Positions 8,534 through 14,724 of a DNA stretch of 29,711 nt are shown here, in pieces. Origin of the DNA: Prado023 sp963706885 (lineage in GTDB: Bacteria; Actinomycetota; Actinomycetes; S36-B12; CAIYMF01); NCBI GenBank assembly GCA_963706885.1, contig CAVPNX010000028.1, forward strand, positions 1 to 29,711, written 5' to 3'. Position 1 is the first letter of the stretch; every line of letters begins with the position of its first letter. The notes under the pieces are model-generated. The model was given only the letters and a program-made list of their open reading frames with translations, was not told the origin of the DNA and searched no databases. Both the position numbers and the translations under genes were made by a program.

Positions 8534-9462
8534 GGACGCATCGAACCACTCGGGCTGCCCGGCCCGGGCAGGGTGGTCCCGTCGAGCACGTCGCGCAGCC
8601 AGCGCGGACCCACCGAGTGGACCGAACCGGGCGTCCCCGACTCGGCCATCCGTGGATCCGCCAGCGACGCCCATCGGTCGCGCAGCCCGCGGTCGGCCGA
8701 GACCGCGATCACCTCGTTGCCCTCGGCGACGAGCCGCCCGGCGACCTCGACCAGGACGTCGTCGCCGCTGGTGCCTCGCCGGGCCCGGTGCACGACCACC
8801 CACCCCGGGTCGGCCGCCGACACGGCATCCCCCTCGAGCACAACCTCCGCCGCCGCGATCACCCGGGGCGCCCGTCCCGGCCCGAGCACGGACGCCGCGC
8901 GGACGGCGACCAGCGCCCCGAGCAGCCGCGATGTGGCGCCCGGGCGGTCCCGCCACCACCCATCGGGCCGGGACCCGACGACGTTGGCGGCATCCACGAG
9001 CAGGACCGCCGGACGGGCCCGCACCTGCGGCCAGGTCAGCGCGAACCCCGGGTGCAGCGGGAGCGCGTCCACCTCGTCCACCGCAACCCACCGCAGCTCC
9101 GTGCTCTCGTCGTTGGCCACCGTGCCACGGGGACGCGGTACGTCGGCGTGAACCGTCGTGTAGGACCATCCACCGTGGTCATCGACGAACAGGCGCCGCG
9201 AGCGGATCCCGGCACGATCGAGCCCGGCCTCCTCCGCGGCCTCCCTCAGCGCCGTGCTGACCACGTCCTCATGGCTGTCGCGGGCACCCCCGGGAAGGCC
9301 CCAGGTGTCGCCGTGGTGGCTCCACGCCGCCCGATGCTGCAGCAGTACCCGGACCACGCCGTCGTCGTCGACCGCGTGCAGCAGCAGCCCGGCCGCACCG
9401 TGGCGACCCCAGTGCCGATGGCCGCGCTCGCACCGCGCCCATCCGTTGCCGTCCCGCTCCAC
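8530..9462 (-). CDS. NUDIX hydrolase fused to NYN/PIN-like domain
   Basis: The protein has 310 residues. The N-terminus CERGHRHWGRHGAAGLLL leads into a full Nudix box, GARDSHEDVV through REAAEEAGL (about 59-81), which binds Mg and cleaves nucleoside-diphosphate-linked compounds. The C-terminal half, from about 150, begins VLLVDAANVVGSRPDGWWRD and later has VIAVSADRGLRDRW. This is the pattern of the small actinobacterial NYN/PIN-like proteins usually encoded alone, with Asp residues suited to metal-dependent RNA cleavage. The fusion hints at processing of nucleotides or capped RNA, which is inference. The start is GTG at 9462, with a purine-rich stretch immediately before it. It is the first gene of a two-gene operon with the crotonase (ATGA overlap). 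Confidence 0.87.
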   Translation of the reverse strand: MERDGNGWARCERGHRHWGRHGAAGLLLHAVDDDGVVRVLLQHRAAWSHHGDTWGLPGGARDSHEDVVSTALREAAEEAGLDRAGIRSRRLFVDDHGGWSYTTVHADVPRPRGTVANDESTELRWVAVDEVDALPLHPGFALTWPQVRARPAVLLVDAANVVGSRPDGWWRDRPGATSRLLGALVAVRAASVLGPGRAPRVIAAAEVVLEGDAVSAADPGWVVVHRARRGTSGDDVLVEVAGRLVAEGNEVIAVSADRGLRDRWASLADPRMAESGTPGSVHSVGPRWLRDVLDGTTLPGPGSPSGSMRP

Positions 9463-9545
9463 TCCCCTTGAGTACCACGACCCCGGGCGATAGGCGCAGC
9501 GGAGTCAGCGAGAACCACGGGGCGTGCGTGATCGGCGGTCAGGGT

Positions 9546-10484
9546 CTACTCGTGCCTGTTGCTGCCGAAGTTCTGCGTCCAGTAGTGGCCGTACGGCGCG
9601 GAGGCGCTGTACGCGTGCCCCACACCGATCTCAGTGAAGGAGTCGCTCATGATGTTCGCACAGTGGCCCGAGCTCGTCAGCCAGGCATTGATCACCTGCT
9701 GGGGGGTGGGTTGGCCTGCAGCGATGTTCTCGCCGGCCGCGGACCACACGTAGCCCGCCGCGCTCATCCGGTCCCAGGGTTGCGACCCGTCCAGGCCGGT
9801 GTGCGAGAAGTAGCCGTTCGCTGCCATGTCCTGGCTGTGAGCCCGAGCCGAGCGGACCAGCAGGTCGTTCATCGACAGGGCGGGGGCTGCGGGGTACGGC
9901 GTGGTGCCGCACGACCTTGCTGTGGCGCGTGCCTCGTTCACGAGGCGCCCCACCTCGGCCTCGAAGTCGGTCGTGCCCGCGTCAGGGGCCGGTGGGGTCG
10001 ACGGCGCGGGCCCGGGCGAGGGCGCCCCCGGACCCGGGTCCGAGCTCGGAGCTGGGCTCGACGTCTCGATGAGGACCTCGACCGGCAGCCAACCCGACGC
10101 AGCCAACCGGGATGTCGACCTGGCGCGGACGCGGATCGACCGGGAGCCTGCCGGAAGCGTGATGTGGGCGGACCCACCCTTGGCCTTGCGCATCACGGTG
10201 CGCGCCTTGCCCTGAGCGGTCCGGTAGGACACCTTCACCGACTTGGCATTCGACGTCACCGTCAGGTGCACCTTCCCCGACGCCAGGATCCGGCCATCGA
10301 CGGCCACGCTCGCGCTGGGCTTGCGCGCCCCCGGCGAAGCCAGCGCTGGCCTGCCAGCCGGAGCCAGGGATCCCGCGACGAGCACGGGACCGGGCACCGC
10401 CGCGGGGGTGCCGATCGCGCCCGTCGGGGTGACCAGAAGGACCGCGACCGCGGACCCGATCGCGATCCACCGGAGCGGGATCAT
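9546..10484 (-). CDS. Secreted CAP/SCP-domain protein
   Basis: The protein has 312 residues. The ATG at 10484 is chosen because GGGAGG lies 5 nt upstream; a GTG two codons earlier overlaps that site. The signal peptide (MIPLRWIAIGSAVAVLLV...) is followed by an Ig-like or beta-rich segment (about 55-135: VHLTVTSNAKSVKVSY, SIRVRARSTSRLAASGW). A Pro/Ser/Gly linker (about 140-170) leads to a C-terminal CAP domain with RLVNEAR, YFSHTGLDG, AGENIAAG, SSGHCANIM and YWTQNFG. The CAP His and Glu residues are present, and Cys in SCG and GHC may form a disulfide. Bacterial CAP proteins are exported and function is mostly unknown; a cell-envelope role is likely. It is expressed alone, behind a hairpin touching its ribosome site. 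Confidence 0.88.
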   Translation of the reverse strand: MIPLRWIAIGSAVAVLLVTPTGAIGTPAAVPGPVLVAGSLAPAGRPALASPGARKPSASVAVDGRILASGKVHLTVTSNAKSVKVSYRTAQGKARTVMRKAKGGSAHITLPAGSRSIRVRARSTSRLAASGWLPVEVLIETSSPAPSSDPGPGAPSPGPAPSTPPAPDAGTTDFEAEVGRLVNEARATARSCGTTPYPAAPALSMNDLLVRSARAHSQDMAANGYFSHTGLDGSQPWDRMSAAGYVWSAAGENIAAGQPTPQQVINAWLTSSGHCANIMSDSFTEIGVGHAYSASAPYGHYWTQNFGSNRHE

Positions 10485-10492
10485 GCGCACCT

Positions 10493-10517
10493 CCCTCAGG
10501 CCACACTCGCCTGAGGG
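10493..10517 (-). promoter_or_regulatory. Hairpin overlapping the CAP-gene ribosome site
   Basis: CCCTCAGGC and GCCTGAGGG are perfect 9-bp arms around a 7-nt loop. On the minus strand the downstream arm supplies the first Gs of the GGGAGG Shine-Dalgarno (10490-10495) of the CAP gene. It could mask translation initiation, attenuate read-through from DUF1905 upstream, or be an operator. No U-run follows. Confidence 0.5.
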
Positions 10518-10625
10518 TGCGATCGACAGTTCGGGGATCGGCGTTGACGGGATTCCCCCGAATGCCGCGACAGCTCATGCGAGGACGACGCTGCGCTCCC
10601 GTGCCTCCATGATCGGTCCTCCCGG

Positions 10626-10931
10626 TCACAGAAGCCGGAGCTCGACCTGCACGGGATCGCCCTCCTCGACGCCGTTCGCCCTGCGGACGGCCTTCTTGAC
10701 CGGCAGGACGAAGCATCCGGAGGACTTGTCGGGGAACACCGACGTGCGCCAGGTGCTCGGGCCGATCCGGACCTCGACCCGGACCGAGCCGAAGCCCGCC
10801 CGGGGACCGAGGCCGTCGGCCTCATCCTCCACGGCCGCACTCACCTCAGGGGGCAGGGTGACGAACGTCCAGGTGTCCTGACGGCGGGCATCCCACACCC
10901 AGAGCTCAGCGGTGAAGTGGTGCTCGGTCAT
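10626..10931 (-). CDS. DUF1905 domain protein
   Basis: The protein has 101 residues spanning the whole DUF1905 domain: FTAELWVWD, TWTFVTLPPEV, GFGSVRVEVRIG, W-TSVFPDK, GCFVLPVKKAVRRA and GDPVQVELRL. The fold is a small beta-barrel; no biochemical function is established. There is no Shine-Dalgarno before the ATG at 10931. Instead, the TGA of a 21-codon leaderless ORF overlaps it (TGATG), so its translation probably depends on ribosomes finishing that leader ORF. A TTG at 10946 is possible but poorer. The gene is followed by the CAP gene on the same strand, 141 bp away, with a hairpin between. Confidence 0.85.
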   Translation of the reverse strand: MTEHHFTAELWVWDARRQDTWTFVTLPPEVSAAVEDEADGLGPRAGFGSVRVEVRIGPSTWRTSVFPDKSSGCFVLPVKKAVRRANGVEEGDPVQVELRLL

Positions 10932-10996
10932 CAGGAGCACCAACAACAGCCCGGCGGGGTGACGCCACTCGGCCCGGGCGAGATCGGCTCAGGCAT
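10931..10996 (-). CDS. Leaderless Cys-rich leader ORF (21 codons) coupled to DUF1905
   Basis: The ATG at 10996 lies 6 nt after a TACCCT box (11003-11008), as expected for a leaderless mRNA. The 21-residue product starts MPEPISPGPSG and ends in CCWCS: three Cys codons (TGT TGT ... TGC) within the last five sense codons. Its TGA shares a base with the ATG of DUF1905. In mycobacteria, leaderless short ORFs with Cys runs close to a downstream gene act as cysteine-responsive attenuators (established there). By analogy, ribosome stalling at the Cys cluster could alter access to the DUF1905 start. The geometry is seen directly; regulation by cysteine is inference. Confidence 0.55.
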   Translation of the reverse strand: MPEPISPGPSGVTPPGCCWCS

Positions 10997-11002
10997 GTGG
11001 TC

Positions 11003-11008
11003 AGGGTA
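11003..11008 (-). promoter_or_regulatory. -10 box TACCCT for the Cys-rich leader ORF
   Basis: TACCCT on the minus strand ends 6 nt before the ATG at 10996, so transcription would begin at or next to the start codon. No -35 match is evident. The same spacing is seen at other genes in this window. Confidence 0.5.
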
Positions 11009-11039
11009 GACCCCTGTACGGATCGTCCGGCAGGTGTGA

Positions 11040-11071
11040 CCATGGGTGGTTCTGGAAGGAGCCACCCATGG
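11040..11071 (+). promoter_or_regulatory. Perfect hairpin enclosing the methyltransferase ribosome site and start codon
   Basis: CCATGGGTGG (11040-11049) and CCACCCATGG (11062-11071) are perfect 10-bp arms around the 12-nt loop TTCTGGAAGGAG. The loop contains the Shine-Dalgarno GGAAGGAG, and the ATG at 11068-11070 lies in the downstream arm. Folded RNA would leave the Shine-Dalgarno exposed but the start codon paired. The same palindrome could instead be bound as DNA by a repressor. Confidence 0.65.
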
Positions 11072-12129
11072 GTGAGCAGGCCGACGCACTCTCCGAGCGC
11101 ATCTTCACGTCCTTGATCGGCACTGCCGAGCTGTTGGAGGTCTACCTCGGGGACAGGCTCGGCCTGTACCAGAACCTCACCGACCAGTCGCTCACCAGCG
11201 CGGAGCTCGCCGAGCGCAGCGGCATCGCCGAGCGCTACGCGCGCGAGTGGCTCGAGGCTCAGGCGGTCTCCGGGTTCCTCGAGGTCGACGACGTGGGCGC
11301 CGGGGCAGCCGAGCGACGCTACCGACTGTCCGCGGAGCATGCGCAGGTCCTCCTCGACCAGGACGCCACGACCTACCTCACGCCCTACGCCCGGATGTTC
11401 GTCGCCGCCGCCCAACAGCTGCCCGCGATCATGGACGCCTACCGGACAGGTGGTGGCGTGAACTGGCGGGACTACGGCCCGGACATGAGTGAGGGCCAGG
11501 AATGGGGCAACCGGCCCGCCTACATCAACGCCCTGGCCGAGTGGCTGGCGAGCGTCGATGACCTCCACGAGCGGCTCTCCTCCGGCGCCCGGGTCGCGGA
11601 CGTGGGCTGCGGCGGGGGCTGGTCCTCCATCGCGATCGCGCGGGCCTATCCGGACGTGTCGATCGACGGATTCGACCTGGACGTGCCGGCCATCGAACGT
11701 GCGCGCAGGAACGCAGAGGCCGAAGGGCTCTCGGACCGGGTGCGGTTCCACGCGGTGGATCCCGCTGAGGCCGGACACGGCGACGTCTACGACGTCGTGA
11801 CGGCATTCGAGTGCATCCACGACATGCCCCAGCCCGTTCCCGTGCTGAGGACCATGCGCTCCATGGCAGCGGGGGACGGCATCGTCCTGGTGATGGACGA
11901 GAACGTCGCACCCGAGTTCATTGCGCCGGGGGATGAGGTGGAGCGCATCATCTACGGGTTCAGCACCCTGGTGTGCCTCCCGGACGGCATGTCACATCCG
12001 GGCTCGGTGGGCACGGGTGCCGTGATGCGACCCTCCGTGCTGGAGGGGTACGCGCGGGAGGCCGGGTTCGCCGGAGTGGAGATCCTGCCGATCGAAGGTG
12101 GCTTCTGGCGGTTCTATCGGCTCCGCTGA
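11068..12129 (+). CDS. SAM-dependent methyltransferase with N-terminal winged helix (Rv2258c-like)
   Basis: The protein has 353 residues. The N-terminal 100 or so residues form a winged-helix module (LLEVYLGDRLGLYQNL, SAELAERSGIAERYAREWLE) typical of Rv2258c-like methyltransferases, where it dimerises or shapes the active site. The class I methyltransferase domain follows: motif I VADVGCGGGWSS (about 176-187), the acidic ribose-binding end of strand 2 in IDGFDLD, and VVTAFECIHDM as motif IV. The substrate is unknown. The ATG at 11068 has AAGGAG 7-8 nt upstream, inside the hairpin described separately. It is divergent from DUF1905 and its leader ORF, with about 70 bp between the starts. No frame break. 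Confidence 0.9.
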   Translation: MGEQADALSERIFTSLIGTAELLEVYLGDRLGLYQNLTDQSLTSAELAERSGIAERYAREWLEAQAVSGFLEVDDVGAGAAERRYRLSAEHAQVLLDQDATTYLTPYARMFVAAAQQLPAIMDAYRTGGGVNWRDYGPDMSEGQEWGNRPAYINALAEWLASVDDLHERLSSGARVADVGCGGGWSSIAIARAYPDVSIDGFDLDVPAIERARRNAEAEGLSDRVRFHAVDPAEAGHGDVYDVVTAFECIHDMPQPVPVLRTMRSMAAGDGIVLVMDENVAPEFIAPGDEVERIIYGFSTLVCLPDGMSHPGSVGTGAVMRPSVLEGYAREAGFAGVEILPIEGGFWRFYRLR

Positions 12130-12130
12130 T

Positions 12131-12169
12131 CCCGGCAACCGGGTGAACGCACTCGCCCGACCACGGGCG
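12131..12169 (+). terminator. Tandem small GC hairpins after the methyltransferase
   Basis: CCCGG-CAA-CCGGG (12131-12143) starts right after the stop codon, and CGCCCG-ACCA-CGGGCG (12154-12169) follows. Neither has a U-run, which is common for actinobacterial terminators. They may end the methyltransferase transcript before the separately served RTX gene. Confidence 0.4.
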
Positions 12170-12226
12170 CCTGCCGATACTCCCTGCCTCGGGACTCTGC
12201 CCGACGCCCGGCCCCCAGGAGGAGCC

Positions 12227-13033
12227 ATGATCACCTCCCGCACCCGCACCGTCCCCGCCGTCACGCTCATGGGCCTGCTCGCCCTGGGCCTCGGGGGCGC
12301 GGCCAACGCATCGACGGTGTCCACCCAGGACAAGGTCGCGACGTGTCAGGGGGTCAATGCGACGAAGGTGTCCGACTCCCGACACATCTGGGGGACCCGT
12401 GGCGACGACGTCATCGTCGTGGTCGGCAGCGGCCGCCATGTGGTCCATGCGCGCGGGGGAAACGACCTGGTGTGCGGCTCCGACGGCACCGACATCATCT
12501 ACGGCGGGGCGGGCGCCGACCGGTTGTACGGCAGGGCCGGGAAGGACCGCATCCACGGCGGTGGGGGCGACGACGACCTCAGCGGCGGGGGCGGGGACGA
12601 CCACGAGTTCGGCGAGAAGGGCGACGACGACCTGACGGGTGGCGCCGGGGACGACAGGCTGCGTGGCGGGTACGGTCAGGACGAGCTCGACGGGGATGAC
12701 GGCGACGATCGCGCGTACGGCGGAGGGGGCAAGGACAAGCTGCGCGGCGGCTTCGGTGTGGACATGCTGCGCGGGGGCGACGGCGATGACGACCTCGACG
12801 GCGAGGACGGCGAGGACCGGTGCTTCGGCGACCGGGGCGATGACCGGGTCGACTCCGACCAGGACGACCGCGACGACGACGGGGAGGACACCGACGACGG
12901 TGACCACGGCCCCGACTCCCCCGACCTGGCGGACGAGGACTCCGACGACGACACGGACGACGACTACGACGACTCCGACTCTGACGACGACTCCGACGAC
13001 GACTCCGACACCGAGGTCAAGGCCGCGGCCTGA
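12227..13033 (+). CDS. Secreted RTX-type calcium-binding protein with Asp/Ser acidic tail
   Basis: The protein has 268 residues, starting at an ATG preceded by AGGAGGAG. A signal peptide (about 1-29, ending AANA-S) indicates Sec export. Residues 56-209 hold tandem RTX nonapeptides (GGxGxDxLx): GGNDLVCG, GGAGADRLYG, GGGGDDDLSG, GGAGDDRLRG, GGFGVDMLRG, GGDGDDDLDG. These fold as a parallel beta-roll on Ca. Residues 209-263 are almost only Asp, Ser, Glu and Thr, a highly acidic disordered tail that could also bind Ca. Three Cys (40, 83, 199) could pair. No catalytic domain or anchor is visible, and no type I secretion genes are nearby. It may be an extracellular Ca-binding or matrix protein. It converges with the TetR-ACT-GNAT gene, 3 bp apart. 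Confidence 0.88.
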   Translation: MITSRTRTVPAVTLMGLLALGLGGAANASTVSTQDKVATCQGVNATKVSDSRHIWGTRGDDVIVVVGSGRHVVHARGGNDLVCGSDGTDIIYGGAGADRLYGRAGKDRIHGGGGDDDLSGGGGDDHEFGEKGDDDLTGGAGDDRLRGGYGQDELDGDDGDDRAYGGGGKDKLRGGFGVDMLRGGDGDDDLDGEDGEDRCFGDRGDDRVDSDQDDRDDDGEDTDDGDHGPDSPDLADEDSDDDTDDDYDDSDSDDDSDDDSDTEVKAAA

Positions 13034-13036
13034 CCC

Positions 13037-14686
13037 TCAGACCAGGTCGACCTTCGCGGTCATGCTCGCGACACCGGCCTCCACGGTGGTGGTCCACGTG
13101 AGGCCGGTCGTCTCGAGGAGGTGCTTCATGCCGGTGTTGTCGGCCAGGACATGGGCGACGACATGTGTGAAGCCCATCGTGGGCGCGACCTGGAGCATGC
13201 GTGGCAGGAGCGCGGTCCCGACTCCGGTCCCCTGATGGGCGTCCTCGACGATGAGGGCGATCTCGGCCGTGGTGGCATCGTCCGGGGACTCCGGGAAGAC
13301 GTTGCCCAGGGCGACGATGGCGCCGTCGCGGCTCATCGCCACGAGCGTGGCGCCGCGATGCCCACCGGACAGCCGGCGCAGCTGGATGTCGCGCCATTCG
13401 GTGAGCGAGAAGTAGCGCTGGAAGCGGCTGCGCTCCGAGCAGCGCTCGTGCATCTCGGCCACCGCGTGGGCATCCTCCGGGCGGGCCAGGCGGATCCACA
13501 CGGTGCCGTCCCGGACCGGCTCGATCCACCCCGTGGCGTCCCCCTCGCCGGACAGCCGGGCGATGGCCGCCGACAGGCGCAGCAGGGCCGAGGCGCGTGC
13601 CTGCTCGGCCCCGGCGAACGGGGCCCAGCTGCGCTCGAGCAGGACGTGCCGGTCGGCGGTCCACTGCAGCCGCAGGATGTCCGCGCGATCGTCGACACCC
13701 TCGGTCGCTGAGATCACCTCGACGCGATCCGCCTCGACCAGCCCCGCCGCGACGGTCGGTGCAGACTCAGGGTGCTTGACCAGGAGCGTGGCGGCATCGA
13801 GCATCCGGGTGGGCAGGTCACGACCGGCATCCGGCGACCCGACCGTGATGTGGGCGTGCTCACCCGCCGATTCGGCGGCCGCGAGGATGACCTCGGCAGA
13901 GACGTTCGGTGGCGCGATGAGGGCGAGGTCGATGGTGCGAGTCCCCGGCCCGTGGCCGACCACTCCCAGGGACACGGTGTACACGTGCAGGGCGCCCAGG
14001 GCGCGGATGATCCGCGACATCCCGCCGGGCCGGTCCGGGATGTCCACACGGACGCGCCACCGCTCGCTGACCTCGTACGCGGGCTCGAGGAGCATCTCGG
14101 AGGGGGCCACCGCCGCCCCGATCCGGGCGATCATCGCGCCCCACTCCAGCGGTGTCGGGCGGTACGTGGCCACGGGATCGAGCATCGCCATCCCGATGGA
14201 CAGCGCCATCGACAGGTGCACGACGGCGTTGTCGGAGAGCTCGGGGTCGAGGCCCCCGGCTTCGCGGGAGCTGGCTGAGATCGCCTTGACGTTGGCGCTG
14301 CGACGGGCGACTCGTTCGGCGCCGATGGCTCGCATCTGCCCGTCATCACGGGCCCGGGCCAGGACCTCGAGCTCCAGGGGATCCCAACTGGCCTCCGGCG
14401 CCTGCTGGAGCTGGTGGGCCGCCTCGATGAGCGCCGACAGGGGCGGGGTCCGATCCGGGGCGCCGGCGGCCTGTCCGACGAGCTCGGCCACCAGGGACTC
14501 GCCACGCTCGGCGAGCACCTCGACCAGGAGGTCATGCGCGGTGCCCACCAGTCGACCGATCGCACGCGGGCTGACGCCGGCGCGCCTGGCCACTGCGTCG
14601 ATCGTGGTCGCGCCGAACCCGCGCGCGGAGAACTCCTCGGACGCCGCGGCGAGGATCCGCTCCCGCTTCGCCGCGTCGCTGGCCAT
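13037..14686 (-). CDS. TetR - ACT-like - GNAT fusion protein
   Basis: An uninterrupted 549-residue protein combines three modules. Residues 1-65 are a TetR-type DNA-binding domain (RERILAAASEEFSARGF, TTIDAVARRAGVSPRAIGRL), followed by a helical region to about 205. Residues 208-280 look like an ACT domain (WRVRVDIPDRPGGMSRIIRA, VYTVSLGVVG), a fold that usually binds amino acids. Residues 396-549 are a GNAT acetyltransferase: IRLARPEDAHAVAEMHERC...RFQRYFS, and the acetyl-CoA motif HQGTGVGTALL (about 484-494). The start region resembles the GNAT of Pat-like protein lysine acetyltransferases. It may be a ligand-sensing regulator that also acetylates a protein (inference). TAGCCT lies 6 nt before the ATG, suggesting leaderless mRNA, and a palindrome overlaps this promoter. 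Confidence 0.88.
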   Translation of the reverse strand: MASDAAKRERILAAASEEFSARGFGATTIDAVARRAGVSPRAIGRLVGTAHDLLVEVLAERGESLVAELVGQAAGAPDRTPPLSALIEAAHQLQQAPEASWDPLELEVLARARDDGQMRAIGAERVARRSANVKAISASSREAGGLDPELSDNAVVHLSMALSIGMAMLDPVATYRPTPLEWGAMIARIGAAVAPSEMLLEPAYEVSERWRVRVDIPDRPGGMSRIIRALGALHVYTVSLGVVGHGPGTRTIDLALIAPPNVSAEVILAAAESAGEHAHITVGSPDAGRDLPTRMLDAATLLVKHPESAPTVAAGLVEADRVEVISATEGVDDRADILRLQWTADRHVLLERSWAPFAGAEQARASALLRLSAAIARLSGEGDATGWIEPVRDGTVWIRLARPEDAHAVAEMHERCSERSRFQRYFSLTEWRDIQLRRLSGGHRGATLVAMSRDGAIVALGNVFPESPDDATTAEIALIVEDAHQGTGVGTALLPRMLQVAPTMGFTHVVAHVLADNTGMKHLLETTGLTWTTTVEAGVASMTAKVDLV

Positions 14687-14692
14687 GGACTC

Positions 14693-14698
14693 AGGCTA
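14693..14698 (-). promoter_or_regulatory. -10 box TAGCCT, leaderless start of the TetR-ACT-GNAT gene
   Basis: TAGCCT ends 6 nt before the ATG at 14686, with no Shine-Dalgarno between. The identical TAGCCT-N6-ATG layout precedes the DUF389 gene (18787). Confidence 0.5.
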
Positions 14699-14724
14699 GG
14701 GGCTCGGCGGCGCGAATCCCCTAG
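14696..14724. promoter_or_regulatory. Palindrome CTAGGGG-N15-CCCCTAG at the TetR-fusion promoter
   Basis: Perfect 7-bp arms (14696-14702 and 14718-14724) overlap the -10 box of the TetR-type gene and the stop codon of the hydrolase. TetR proteins usually repress their own promoter through such palindromes. The alternative is a terminator hairpin for the hydrolase mRNA, since both genes run in the same direction. Confidence 0.45.

Noticed and set aside
10485..10625. A c-di-AMP-type riboswitch before the CAP gene, since such switches often control cell-wall hydrolases
   Set aside because: Only a simple hairpin near the ribosome site is convincing; the conserved multi-stem core and its sequence blocks are not recognisable.
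12450..12830. Repeated GGCGG/GACGAC units as a DNA repeat or CRISPR-like array
   Set aside because: The periodicity follows the RTX nonapeptide codons, with no spacer/repeat structure.
12676..12954. Ser/Pro-rich minus-strand ORF opposite the RTX tail
   Set aside because: It mirrors the Asp/Ser repeat codons of the RTX gene; no ribosome site or conserved feature.
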